64,000 bases of DNA. Origin: Isoetes taiwanensis. Lineage: Eukaryota > Streptophyta > Lycopodiopsida > Isoetales > Isoetaceae. Of this stretch, positions 33,891 to 45,810 are shown piece by piece. A model generated the notes under the pieces. That model saw only the letters and a program-made list of their open reading frames with translations. It searched no databases and had not been told where the DNA came from. Each line of letters starts with the position of its first letter. Within the stretch, counting starts at the first letter, position 1. The DNA lies in NCBI GenBank assembly GCA_021234155.1, contig JAJEKV010000031.1, positions 12,758,928 to 12,822,927 on the forward strand, read 5' to 3'. A program made the position numbers and the translations under genes.

Positions 33891-34168
33891 TGATGTATCA
33901 GCACTTACAACACTTATAACACTCAGCACATAAGGTGCTGACTAAGCACTTTATCAGAGTCTAGCAACAACCCACCACTTGTCATAATTAGCTACAGCAT
34001 AATTAGAAGGGGTTGGTAACGGGAGCAATTAATATTGCCTGCCCTTCTATATATCTTGCACTCTCACATACGTTTATTACAATTCCATTTTGCTTTTGTT
34101 TTGGGAGCTTGCGCTCTCAGATATCGGTGTGCATCCCCTTCTCTCCCTTTCTTGGTGCAACCTTGACA
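33891..34168 (+). mobile_element. Copia-type LTR, 5' LTR remnant
   Basis: Likely LTR from TGATGTATCAGC at 33891 to TTGACA at 34168 (TG...CA). It has a TATATAT box near 34048 and sits directly before a tRNA-Met-type primer-binding site. The start is uncertain within about 60 bp. After the PBS a short leader and ATGGAGAAGAATGCAATCGC (possible gag start) are cut off at about 34238. The second LTR is not in this window. Confidence 0.65.
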
Positions 34169-34180
34169 TGGTATCAGAGC
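34169..34180 (+). promoter_or_regulatory. LTR retrotransposon primer-binding site
   Basis: TGGTATCAGAGC, complementary to the 3' end of plant initiator tRNA-Met, the standard Copia PBS. Confidence 0.85.
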
Positions 34181-34238
34181 ACTAGGTGTGCTGAGATTGA
34201 TTCAAGATCAACACAGCAATGGAGAAGAATGCAATCGC

Positions 34239-34580
34239 AGGATTAATACTAAATCCACCAGTAAAAAAATGTGGTTTCGGCTTATCATAGGAGCCTCACT
34301 TTCATGACCGTACCATGTCCAGCAAATGGGTATATCATTATTGTCCCCATTTGTACTCAAGAGTATGTGGACATATGATGATATGAAATACTGCATGAGG
34401 CTATCATTACCTTACATTTTGCCCGGAATGGTTCACCTATTGTTGAGCCAACTTTGTTTCCCATCTAGGATTACTACTAAATGCACCAGCTAAAATGCAA
34501 TTTTTGACTTGCCATAGGGGGTTTAATTTTTCATGACCATGCCATGCCCAAAATATCTCCATCATATAAAATTGTGAGAG
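34239..34580. repeat. diverged direct repeat, about 105-bp units
   Basis: GGATTAATACTAAATCCACC at 34239 and GGATTACTACTAAATGCACC at 34467 start two related units. Both run through a TTTCATGACC, CCATG, ATATC series. Confidence 0.7.
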
Positions 34581-36860
34581 CAGAAAAAAGATGACGTGTA
34601 TAGGGGCAAAAAATTCCACGTCAGCAAGTTAGATTAAAATAGAGGGCCAAGATTTCTTTAGGCAAAATAGAGCAATTTAGTCCCTCCTGATGCACGCGAT
34701 TCTGCCTTCCGCACTTGGTTGTGCAATTCTTAAGCTGCAACAGTCATGCTGGAGTAGTGCCATAGCCGCTTTTATTGATTTGGACAGGGATTTAAAGCGG
34801 GCAAACTACTAAACTTACAGATTTCTAGTTTTGAGCTCAATGCTTTGCTTCAGGAACAGAGAGCATATAGCCAGGAGATCATACAACCAGGAGCGGGGAG
34901 ATGTTCATACAGCCAGAAGCGGGGAGATGTTCTGTATAAGGAAGCAGGCTAAAAGACCCAGGAATTGGTCTTAGAAATCCATAAATTGGACTGGTAAACC
35001 CACCGATTGTGCAGGTTTGGCCTAAAAACCCATCAATTGCACTTTGAGCTAAGGCCTTTTTGCGTTTTTGAGTGATAGATTTGGGCCATTCCGGCAAGAC
35101 GTGGGCTTATCTTTGAGTCCTGGCTACGCCTTCACCCTAAGTCTTTTTGTGGTGATTTAGAGATGTCCATGCTTGCTTTAGTCATGTACAGTATTCTTTC
35201 GGAAATCGCACCCCTTAATCTTTGTTTCAGCGGCTAGTTATTCCGGCTTTGTTTTCTGTGATGATTTGGTCCTTTGTTTCTTTGCACCTATTTCCTGGTA
35301 AATTCTTATTTGTCCTACATTTGCGTTCACGCAGATCTTAGGCAAGGGGCAAATTCAGAGGCCAGGATTCGGCTGTACAGATATTGCTAAAATCGCATTT
35401 GAATTTTGACAATCCTAACAAGGGATTTTTTGCAGGACGTTGGCCAGATCATAAATCCATTTTTGCTTTGTAAGTGCAGCTAAGCATGCTGGAAGAGGTT
35501 AGCATACTGTTGCAAAATTTGTAGAAGCTAATTGTACATGATTGCTTTGTCTCCAGAACCTACATACAATAGGAACGAGAATCATCTTATTTTCTTTTGA
35601 ATTAGCCACATGCTTAAAAAATGAGAAGCTAATGAAGGAGCTTTGATCTCCTCGCACCCATTTGTTTCTTATGTATGTGATGAAACGCCATAGAAGGTGT
35701 GAATAGCTGCAATGAAGGTGGAAATAAATGACACAAGCACCTTTTCAAATCATATATCCAGGACTAAACTGTTATCATAACTCTTAGCGGCCAAGAAATC
35801 TCAGAGACCTCTGTCCTGAAAGTTTTATCTATGGGTTTTTAATCTGCCCTGTTTTTCGTTTCAGCCATTACCTGTTCCCATCCTTCTGTTCGACCTCCAT
35901 TCATGTCCCATGCATGTTAAGAAATCACTCCCTTCTTTGCTGGACCTCCAATTCTATATAGACGAGTGAAACCCTCGAGGGAAATCCCTCTCTAACCTGC
36001 ATTTTTATATGCTGTTTGCATATTCCTGGCTCTAATTAAAATGTCAATAGGCTTCTAGGATTGACCATAAGAGCTCTACGAGCAAATAGATAAGAAAGAA
36101 TTGAGGAAAAAAAATGTACTTATATCTACTTGAGGTCAATTCCTTATAATCTAGTTGAGGTCAATTCCTTATAATCTAGGCTAAAATGTGCTAGTCAAAT
36201 TTAAGTACATCATTCTTGGTTTTATTTGCTTATTAGCTTTATATATTCTGTCCTATATTCTGTCCCCTTTTGTCTTATGATACATGGTCTGTTGCTGTAG
36301 AAGCACAAGATATTAGCCGATACAAGAGTACAATAGGATTGCCCAAAACAAACTTTAGCTTAAAAGCAAACTCTGTCACCAGGGAACTAGAGATTCAACA
36401 ATTATGGGATCATGCATGAAAGGTGCAATATATTAAAATCACCCCCAACAAAAACTAATGGAGAATTGGGCATTGCCCCAAGGGTTGCTCCAAAATGCCC
36501 ATTTCTTTGTGGTTTATGTGATCAAATGAGTTTTGTGCCGAATTTATGTAGCGAGGCACAGACCCAGAAAGAATGATGTATCTAGACCCAGAAAGAATGA
36601 TGTATCTGATGTTTTATATCTGGGAAAGAATGATGTATATGATATTTTATATTTATACTTCATAAATCCGTCACCTCCATGTTTACCTTATTCATCTTTC
36701 TACTCCACTATCAATTAAAATCTAGTTTCCATTCTAAATTTTTCGCTCTCAATACATAGCCTCAATGTTCAAATAAGTAAATAAAAATATAGATCATTAA
36801 CAACATGTTAGTCCCAAGTGCATCCATCGATACATACAGCACACGTTCAGATGATCTCCA
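34581..36860. other. no gene; three small tandem duplications
   Basis: Recognisable only: a ~35-bp duplication at 34875-34945 (GGAGCGGGGAGATGTTC against GAAGCGGGGAGATGTTC), a 27-bp duplication at 36120-36180 (GAGGTCAATTCCTTATAATC), and a 27-bp repeat of CCCAGAAAGAATGATGTATC at 36560-36640. No protein motif or terminal repeat seen in the rest. Confidence 0.5.
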
Positions 36861-36872
36861 TCTCGTTCACAC

Positions 36873-36935
36873 CACTACTTCAAAAACCCTTAGAACTATA
36901 GCGGCGGCAACGCCGCCGCAAAATCGTCTTGTAGT
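36873..36935 (+). mobile_element. possible CACTA-type terminus with GC-rich hairpin
   Basis: CACTACTTCAAAAACCC followed by TATA and the hairpin GCGGCGGC AAC GCCGCCGC (36901-36919). This matches the style of plant CACTA element ends. The opposite end was not found. A similar hairpin (GGCGGCCAAGACCGCCGC) at 40760 might be a subterminal relic. Confidence 0.4.
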
Positions 36936-38289
36936 ATATATATTGTTATCCCCAATACTGCATTGCATGGGCGTGCATGCGTGTGCAGAGGAACGTAAAT
37001 GATTCTTAGATCTTCCTCTGGCATTGTTGGCAATTGGTGATGCAGACTGGTTTGGGTCAATTGTTTGCTGCTACATCATCCTATGATATATGGGCAGGCC
37101 ACATTGTGATCAAGGGGAGGCCTTCTAAGAAGCTTGTGTTTTAGCTTGGGGGAATCTTAAGGAAAATGTCGAAGAATTTAATAGAATCTCTGTAGAATCT
37201 TAGGGAATATTTGTATTGACTTACAAGAAGTTCATATACAATGAAACTGTACTTTGTCCAGTTTTATGTACCTCAAAGTACTTGCACTGAATAGGCATCT
37301 TGTTCCTATGTTGTGTATAAGGAAACGTTGTGAAAGATGTGAAACATTTGAATGTAAGTTTCTTTTGATCATTTAAGTCTAAATTTCTGTTGTAGAGTAC
37401 TCCATTCATAGTTCTCTTTTAAGCAAATTATTGAAATGTTTTTACGAAGGAATTACCACGTTTATTGTTTCACAATACTCAACATCAATTCCACATTTTT
37501 CATAATACAATAAAATAGTCAACTTGCTATTTTGACGTGTTTGCAGACACTATTGGACAATCTAAAACATATTTAAATCTAAGTGAATTGGAGGAAGATG
37601 TAACTATATTTGGACTTATTCTCCTTAGAAAACTACACACTAATAGCTTGTGTTGCATGTTTTGCAGGTTGCCACCCACGAATTGTGGAGCTTTCAAGCC
37701 TACACTGCCACTCATAACATCGAAATGTGCTAGCTTGGGAAAAAAGAGAGATTCTAATTATTTAACTTAGATAGCATGGGTAAAATAATAATGTTCTTTT
37801 ATTTAAATGAGAGCTTGCTTGAAGCTCTTTTAGATTTGCATTGTTGCTTCATTATTTTGTTGAAAGAAGCATAGGAATCATCAAGCTTGTATTACATAAT
37901 GAGTCTATTTGGAGGAGTGCATGCCGCACTGCAAAAAAAGCTATTTAGCAATTAAATCAATATATTGTACAAATGTATTTAGATCATACGCTAAGCTTGG
38001 CCAAGCTAATTATTATGGCATACCTTCCTTCCTGCGAAAGTCAAGTTCCGTGCCCAGGTTCAAACTAACATCACAACTTAGAATAGACTAAAAACTTGTC
38101 ATCGATGATGTCGAGCATAAGAATTAACTGTTATTTATATAAGTTACATTGAAATAAAAATGTATTCAGTGGTGTGGAAAATAGGGGATCTGTGCTCGAT
38201 GCTCTCGATGCAGAAGAATCTGTGCACAAGGTTGGAGGTCCTGCTTTATAAGGCCGATCCGCTCATGGATTTTCGAATCACAGGCATAA
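36936..38289. other. no feature recognised
   Basis: AT-rich. The short frames (37221-37770, 37909-38091) have no motif. Confidence 0.35.
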
Positions 38290-40640
38290 CAGAGGGCCAG
38301 GTCTTCTGAAAGGCGCAGCGGATTCATGAAATGGTCTCCATTCTTGTCCGGTCTGCATTCTCAGACCTGCCCCATAAATTATCTACCGTATATCCGTATA
38401 TCCACGTATTTCTCATTCTAACGCCACTTCCCAAAAATAACCAAAAAAATACGCTGCTGTTTTTGGACTTGTCGGGTTTTTTGGCTGATTTAACCATGTC
38501 CTGTATATCACAGTTAACAAGGGAACAAGCATTGGATCACGCATCGTACCCTACCAATCCCATGGTTGGGAAGTGTGCCACGTATCAATCATGCAAATAG
38601 CATCACCTTTATTGTTGTGAGGGGTGTGGCAGCCCCCACCCATTATTAAAGATAGATATTTTTCGCTCTTTCTGAGGGTGACACTTGAGAGGTGCTTTTG
38701 GGGTACTCCAAAAGGCATGAGCCATGGTTGAACGTATGGTTAAACGTATGCTGCTATTGCCATTGCCAACACATTTGCTGCTGTACCAATGTAACAAAAT
38801 GAGGTTTCTTGTACAATTTGATGATTTTATTACATGGGAGGCTGCTTGGAACAACTTTCCCTTGTTTACCTTAGGGACCCACCAGAGTAAACAAGGGACA
38901 TCTGGATCAAATTGCTTAACAGTATTCCGTGTTTGGGAAGTGCACCGTCATAATTTGTTGATAATTTTTACTTGTTTAGCAGAACAATTATAAAAAAAAA
39001 CCATAGATTCAATAGAGAAAAGCAGCACTTTACTTTGATGGTTGCATTGGTTAAAGCATTTTTATTAGGATATTAAATTATTTTGGTAGAGGCTCGAGTC
39101 TCTGTATCTCAAAATCTAAAACTTAGGCGAACCCGTATAAAGATGAATCCTAGTATTTCATATTCAAAAACCTCAGTCGAACCTGTATTTCATATTTCAA
39201 AACCATAGGCGCCCCCAGTCATAAATGACTATAACCGAAACAAAAGGCTCCCAGAGGTCCCAATATACAATCTAGGCCAAGATAATCAATCCATGCAAAT
39301 AGCATTTCTTTAATTGTCGTAAGTGATGTCGCAGCCTTAAATACCCTATCGAGAATTATAACAACCCGACTATCATATTCTTGATAAGAATGGCTGCTCC
39401 TTCGCTCTTTCTGAGCGTAAAATTTGAGAGGTGTTTCTTACAATTTAGTTCAAAAGGCTAGGGCCATGATTGAGCATATGCAAAGATCATTTCCATCTAT
39501 TGCCTAATTATATACCTACAGGCTACACTTAGACTCTAGGTGTTAGACCTTTGGAAGTGGTAATGTCGCAAGGATGGACAAGCTAGAGCCACAAGAATGT
39601 GGTCTTAAGTTGCTTGAAATCTGGATTAAAGAATATAGGCCACTAATGCAAGTAGCCTGGCTTCTGAGTAATATGGCTAAGCCATTTGGTGAGAATGTAG
39701 TCCATGATATGGCAAGCTTGTTGTACAAACGACGTAGATGGCTAACTCCATAGCGTACGAAGATATGTCCATGTTGAAATTTGCAGGAGGGAGAATTGAT
39801 CACATATAACTCTAACCCTCAAGCAAAGATGCTAAAGTTTGTAAAGCTAGAATGATAGGAGGAGATAGATGGGCCATTAATGGGGGGCACTCTATGAAGC
39901 CATTTGAGGAGAATGCAATCTATGTCTCTATGATATAGCCATCATATAGTAAAGTAGATTGGTTGTTGATCCGTCTTATGTGGTGAAGCCGGTAGATGAG
40001 ATTTTATCTTTATATATGCGATATATCTTCCAATGGTTTAGATATGGTTCATAGGCTATATGAGGAGAAAGCAATTAAACCCTATGCACCAATCTTTCAC
40101 TGATTTAGATTTGCTAGTGAGACCCATGCGGCGAAGGAAATTGACTGAAGTTTTAGTTTTTTTGAATCCTTACTGCCCTTTTTGTTTTTTCCAAGAGGAT
40201 TATATGTCTCTTCTGTTGTTTCCTAGAGGATTCCATTCAAATAACATTCAACAATTTAGGAATATACTAAGTTAAGAATATTCATTAATAAGGCACATCT
40301 CATTACATAAGATTTATTTGATCTTTTATATCAATCTTTCTAGACAACAATTAAAGCATTCCTTGATATAATATGAAGTATACTACAAACATGTATAACT
40401 TACTAGGTATCTTATGGACTTGTGTAATTTCTTACACATATGCATCTGTAAATCACAAACATCTACAACTATAGATTATATACTAATATATAAGGTATGG
40501 TCATATTACTATATCTTTATGCGTAGTATACATACATCTTATCTTACTATAATGAGAGGAAGCGAGCAGCACCTTACTAATGATCTAAAAGTAAGATGCA
40601 TAAGATAGCATTATACATACATTGGTATACCAATATCTTA
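38290..40640 (+). repeat. dispersed repeat R, copy 1
   Basis: Closely related to 61880-64000 in the same orientation and to 3010-4530 in reverse. Shared blocks include the CCACGTATCAATCATGCAAA region, AAAAGGCATGAGCCATGGTT, GCTAGGGCCATGATTGAGCA, and ATATGAAGTATACTACAAAC near 40371. No protein frame is conserved. It contains an extra segment at 38995-39290 absent from the other copies. Confidence 0.8.
38995..39290. repeat. insertion inside R copy 1, repeated at 60.5-60.9 kb
   Basis: This segment (AGAGGCTCGAGTCTC, TTAGGCGAACC, CATAGGCGCCC, CAGTCATAAATGACTATA) is missing from the R copies at 62.78 and 4.26 kb. It recurs in reverse complement at 60550-60640 and 60800-60900, where a LINE end splits it. 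Confidence 0.65.
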
Positions 40641-42120
40641 CTATACATATGTCACCCAACCACCGCTAAAAGAAGGCGCATGAATGGCACCTTCCTATCT
40701 TCCTGGGGATTCACTTGTAATAAGGGAATATGACATCTATGGTGAAGAGAAATTTATCGTGGCGGCCAAGACCGCCGCGAACATAGCTCTTTAACGAATA
40801 ACGCATTTCTTTGAGACATGCCCGATGGGAAGCCTACTTAGCCAAGACTTTGAGCCAAAGAGCTATATTCTCGTGAAGCAATCACCCTACTAGAATATAG
40901 CTTATCCCCCCAAAACCCAAATTTGTATTTGCAAAAATTGAATACACAACAATTGCCAAGCCACTATGGGCAAAGACTTGTACGGAAACACATGTGTGGT
41001 TTTGGGATAAGCATCACCTAGGTTGTAATCTACATTTCTTGCAGGTCTCAAGGATTGTGCAAAAAGACACATGTGGTTTTGGGATAAGCATCACCATAGA
41101 CTAGGTTATACTCTATATTTCTTGAGGAGGCTCAAGGAATACTTAATCCTTCAAAATGCAAAACCTTAGTAAATAAACCCAAATCTTTGTCACCAATATA
41201 CCAATACTTATGGGCCTATGACAAAGCAAGATCTTTTAGCAAGATTTTTGCGGATGCCTTACGTTATTCTACCTATTTATTTAAGTTCGTTAAAGGGGAA
41301 ATGGTGCCACATATTGGTGATCTCAATTTACAGTATATGCATATGTTAAGTAGTTAAAAAATATTCACTCACTAGGCCTTGCCATGCATTATGGCCTCGG
41401 CAAAAACATTATGCCTATATAAAAAACATGGTCACAATTCTTAATATTCCACCTCTTCTATATATTCCATATACTTCCGAGACAACTAGCTAGCCCATAT
41501 ATATGTTTGTTGAAGCTTTGCAAATGCGAAAAGAATACAGAGGAGAGGCGAATGCAGAGTTCATGACAAAGAACGCCAAGAAATACGCAATAACAGCACA
41601 GATGGGGGTCATCAAGGAATGCCACAACTTCCAAATCGATTGCAGCCCATAGTCAGGAATAGTCTTTGGCCAAGAAATTCTCCAAGAGGAGGGAGAAACC
41701 CAGCTGAAATCCGGCCAAATTGGCAAAATGCCACATATAATAATACGTGGAGGTTATGATTGTATCATTATTAACATCAAGTACAAGTATAATGTCACGT
41801 ATTGTTACAAGTCAGATCGTAATTCTATCAAATATAATCTCACGTTTTCCACTACATATAATACAATCTATAAGGCCAATTTTATCTTATGCGTAAATTA
41901 TACCGTAGTATCATAAGTGACACATAATCATCGCATCTAGACCATCCATTCAAGAAATATTCTTGAGGATATACCATATCCTAAAAGCCTAGCCTTCGGC
42001 CCAATGTGTCAAACCAGCTTTTTCACGTCATCCTAAGATTCTAGGGACATGGTACCGAGGCCAACGATGAAATAAAAAAAAAGGGAAAGATAACAACAGC
42101 ACAAAATATTTGCAATATTT
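40641..42120. other. no gene; one tandem duplication
   Basis: 40988-41160 holds two 79-bp units (GGTTTTGGGATAAGCATCAC). A minus frame at 41490-41726 has a hydrophobic stretch (ICAVIAYFLAFFVMNSAF) that could be a membrane-protein exon remnant, but I recognise no family. Confidence 0.4.
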
Positions 42121-42139
42121 ATACCAGATGTGGCATTCC

Positions 42140-42310
42140 ATTCCATAAGAGAGATAACATTACATAAGCTCCATATCGTCTGGAGTTGCAAGATCGAAAG
42201 TAGATGAAGAAACACTAGATGAGACGAGTCCATTACATAAGAGAGATAGCATCGCATAAGCTCCATATAGTCTGGAGTTGCAAGATTGAAAGTAGGTGAA
42301 ACACCATACC
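42140..42310. repeat. tandem duplication, about 93 bp
   Basis: CATAAGAGAGATAACATTAC at 42146 and its variant at 42238 both run on through CATAAGCTCCATAT and GTCTGGAGTTGCAAGAT. The minus frame here repeats accordingly. Confidence 0.8.
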
Positions 42311-42645
42311 AGTCCATAGCCCAATTCATAGTGCCCACATGATAAAAACTACTTCACTTATCTCACACAGGTTATAGATACAGAGGAGAAATTCAAACAC
42401 GTGGACGAGGAAAATTAATAGCACCAGAACAGTTGCCCTTTCCCAGAACAGTTGCCCTTTCCCAACGTTATGTAGGTATCATATGCAGGTAGCTCTGAAG
42501 CTCCATACTAAAAGCTTTAGCAACATTACGCTTGACCATGCAATCTTCTGTCCAGTTACCAAGTGCCCACAAACAAAATAAAGAAACTCTTTGCTAATAA
42601 CTAACACATTGATTTTAAAATATCAATTACTACACGCCCACTTTA

Positions 42646-43194
42646 TTGGCTCCCGAAATTGGATCAAACCGCCAAGCGGGTTCGCATGGATTCGCTCAAG
42701 CGAACCCGATCTGTTGACGTGGCGCTGAGGTGGCGCTACCCACCGGGTTCGCTTGGGCGAACCCGAACCAGGCTTAAGCTGGAGGCGGGTTAGATCGGCG
42801 GTCGCAGGTCGCATCAACAGGTCGCATCAGCAGCGGCCTCCGCCGAGTTCGCCTAAGCGAACCCAAAAGTGGGTGGGTGCAGGTGCACGGCAGGGGCAGG
42901 GCGGCAGGCGCGCTGATGGGGCAGGGCAGCAGGCGCGGCAGGGGTTCGCCCAAGCGAACCCGGTGGGGTTCTGGCAGGCCGTACCTGCGCAATTACGATC
43001 CGCCCCTCGCCAATTCGCACGGTTCGCTTAACCGCGGTTCGGGTTCGCTTAAGCGAACCCGGTGGGTAGTGCCACGGCAGCGCCACGTCGACATGGCGGG
43101 TTCGCCTGGGCAAATCCCTGGGTTCGCTTGGGCGAATTTCCTGGGTTCGCTTGGGCGAACCCGGCTGGCTCCCGAACTCAATTTCGGGAGCCGA
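42646..43194. mobile_element. GC-rich palindromic foldback / MITE-like element
   Basis: 549 bp bounded by inverted TTGGCTCCCGAAATTG and (reverse complement) TCGGCTCCCGAAATTG, with TA on both sides (42644 and 43195). The interior holds about nine copies of GGGTTCGCTTAAGCGAACCC or variants. The 43041 copy is a perfect 20-bp palindrome. The element is much more GC- and CpG-rich than its surroundings. Frames with SPKRTRW-like repeats on both strands are artefacts of the palindromes. The TA flanks suggest a Tc1/mariner-like insertion habit. Confidence 0.8.
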
Positions 43195-43810
43195 TAGAAG
43201 CACCGATTACTACATGTACCACTGGAAGAGCAGTTGCAACTCCTACTATTGCTGCAGGTCTGAGCCCTGCGATCTGGATTGAAAGGACGATAATATTTAC
43301 CGAGGCCAAATAGGCAGCTATAAAGATAAAAGGGAAGATCTGCCACAACCACAAATTTTCTGCATCAAACCTGCCAAAATGCTTGCCAGTGACCCTGCGC
43401 TACTCCCGTAGCTTTTGCCGATTCTGCTTATCCCTATGATGAAATCTCAGATAAGCTTACCACCAATCCCTCGAAGCCGCCATAGCCTACTGTTGCTGAA
43501 TAATTTGTCTGCGTTGCCTTCAGCATCAAATGTCAAGGTAAGGGCACCATCTGAATTGATTGCATTTCAGAAAAACTGAGACCTTGGGCGATGCTTAGAA
43601 AGCAATAAAATGGAAGCAGATCGATGTGCATACATAGAAGGCAAGCACAGAAGGCGGACATTTGTGGAATAATCGGGTACGATTTGGCATTCATGGCTGA
43701 GTGCAGAGTTTATACATGCAGCTGCTGCTGCGGCCATAGCTCTGGTTCTGTGCCTTCTATTCTTGCCCTAACTCTAAAGATTTTTATTTTCCACGAACAT
43801 CGCCCTTTTT
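43195..43810. other. no gene recognised
   Basis: Plus-strand frame to 43313 reads TTGRAVATPTIAAGLSPAIW, coding-like but unknown. It could be an exon remnant beside the foldback. Confidence 0.3.
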
Positions 43811-43811
43811 T

Positions 43812-43990
43812 TTGATGAATGAATGAATCTTTTTTATCATCCACGAAGGCCAATCGGCCCATGGAACCCAATACAAGAGCGTAGTAGGCATACTACCGCC
43901 CGAATTAAAAAACCTTCGCCTCGAAGGGTTTGCGAGGGAAAAATCGTGGCAGCAATAAGATTGCTGACAAACTATACAAATATACATACA
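43812..43990 (-). mobile_element. LINE 3' end with ATTC tail
   Basis: On the minus strand: TTTTTCCCTCGCAAACCC, TTCGAGGCGAAGG, TTTTTTAATTC, then GGGCCGATTGGCCTTCGTGG, ATGATAAAAAA and a short ATTC repeat. This is the same 3' segment as at 44930, 55004 and 60638. Only the 3' end survives. Confidence 0.75.
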
Positions 43991-44928
43991 TACATGATGA
44001 AGTATTTTCTACCTAGCAAGTGGTTGTCTGGGGGCATATGCGAGCCCTCAGATCCAATAAAAAGGGGACTTTAAATTACTCAGTAAAAAGTAGTACAATG
44101 TTTGTCAAAGTAAGGTTACCTTTGACAATATTTGTCCAGGAAGAATAACTACTAAACTTAGAATAATTGAAACCAAGGCCTTTGGCCGATACATCTAAAA
44201 CTATAGCACCTGCAATTGTATTGTGTATTGAAACCACTCTTCCAAAGGTCTCGATAAAGTATTGGAAAACCAACAAACCATACCAAACTGGGATATTATA
44301 TGCATTTTCGATTTCACTCTAGCAATCGTTTTCTCTTCAGTTTAAAACAATACACTCGTGTGCCAAGGCACCATCACCAAGCTCAAGAAGACAAGGCATA
44401 GATAGCCAGGAAGTATTAGTTGAACGGAGATATGCAATAAGACATAGCATATGGAAGTCAAGTTTCGCAAATGCATTAGTCCCTTCTGTCACAAATCTGC
44501 CTAGATGAAGTGGTTGTTCCTGAAGGCACCAAATTGGTCCACAAACATGAAAGCACTGAAGGAGAAAAGGAGGATGTCAAGGATGCAAGCCTGATAACCA
44601 TCCAACATAATGTTATTGGACCTTTCAACCAAGGTCCTAAGTTTGGAGGCAGTCTATGCTGACCAAGAATAGCCAGTTGAACCCAAACCTCATTGTCAGA
44701 GATTACATCAAACTGAGGGTTTCTAGATAAATATAGTTCCTAGAGCTTAGGCATGATAAAATGAAGTTTTGCACCCCAAACCACCTTTATCTTTGTCATG
44801 GGTTAATTTTCTCCAGTTGAGGCAGTGCATACTAGACCAAATGAAGTCTCTTACACATCTTTCGATATGATTATATGATTTTTTATCAGCAATTAGCGCT
44901 GGAAAAAAATAGACGTGAGTGCTAGCAA
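43991..44928. other. no feature recognised
   Basis: AT-rich sequence without motifs. Frames shorter than 85 codons and unsupported. Confidence 0.4.
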
Positions 44929-45370
44929 GAATAGAATAGAATAGAGTTTTTATCGTCCACGGAGACCAATTGGTCTATGGGACCCAAACAAGAGGCGCAA
45001 CAAGCGTATTTACTATCTGGGTTAAAAAACCCCCTCTCCGCCCTAAAGGATTGTTTGGGGGAAAATCGTGATAGGAATAGGTTTACTGTCATACTGTACA
45101 AATATAAATATGGACAGAACTATGTACATGTATTAGGTAAGTGCCCGAGGACCGAGCTGATCACGACGATCCATGATCTCTTGAATGTATGAGCCCAACC
45201 TCTGTACCGAGCTCGTGCTCAGCATCTCATGCAAGGGCTGGCCAGGACGGACCAGCTCAACATAGCGTATCCGAATGGCATCATATGTCGGACAACTCTG
45301 AAGAGTGTGGCATTCGTCTTCCACAGCTCGAACCTGGCAGCGTTGACAAAGCCTGTCCTGACGCAACTCC
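44929..45370 (-). pseudogene. LINE-b 3' part: RT C-terminus, 3' UTR and pentanucleotide tail
   Basis: The minus frame 45366-45133 reads RQDRLCQRC, then EDECHTLQSCPTYDAIR. This is the C-terminal zinc motif of plant LINE ORF2 (C-x2-C, H, C in CQRCQVRAVEDECHTLQSC). After the stop comes a ~190-bp 3' UTR with the conserved segment and the AGACCAATTGGTCTCCGTGG-like end (as read in reverse), then a TTCTA-type repeat at 44929-44946. The upstream continuation of the same ORF is not adjacent. It lies at 54853-54990, beyond element 2. The protein joins in frame across the insertion (IESGRWVG, then ELRQDRLC). Confidence 0.8.
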
Positions 45371-45402
45371 CATTAGAGTTTTTTTGAGGTTAAATAAGGG
45401 CC
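45371..45402 (+). repeat. terminal inverted repeat, element 2 end B
   Basis: CATTAGAG, seven T, GAGGTTAAATAAGGGCC. One base differs from element 1. Confidence 0.85.
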
Positions 45403-45439
45403 TTGTAAGAGTATATTGGGGGGGCTGCCACGTAGGATC

Positions 45440-45540
45440 CCGAACCTACCTTTCCCGCCTCCATACCTAACTTTCACTCTCCCCAACCTAACTTCCCCCC
45501 CTCCAAACCTAACCTCGTACCTAACTTTGCAATCATTATT
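45440..45540 (+). repeat. subterminal CCTAAC-type repeats of end B
   Basis: Words such as CATACCTAACTTTC and CCAAACCTAACC, the counterpart of 32760-32830 in element 1. Confidence 0.6.
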
Positions 45541-45810
45541 TCCTAACGACCACAAAATTTATGATTACATCTAAGATTTTCCTTTTCCCACCATCGAGCT
45601 TCAGCCATCGAGCTTCAGCGCCATCGAGCTTGCTATCGAGCTTGCTATCGAGCGCCAACAACCTTGCCATCACACCCAAGCATTGTTTGAATTCGAATTA
45701 TGGCGGATTCTTACCAGCAAATAGAGCGAAAATTTTCAATTTCACTCTGTTTGGGCAAGAATCTTCCTAATTCTAAGCTCCGCTCCGGTTCTCGATCTTT
45801 TGCAACGTCA

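Noticed and set aside
38290-38420. QRIHEM-like phrase suggesting a PPR protein
   Set aside because: Too short, not in a continuous frame, and the matching part of R copy 2 lacks a PPR pattern.
42623-43352. Several 70-119-residue GC-rich frames with SPKRTRW repeats
   Set aside because: Both strands are open and the peptide repeats come from the 20-bp palindromes.
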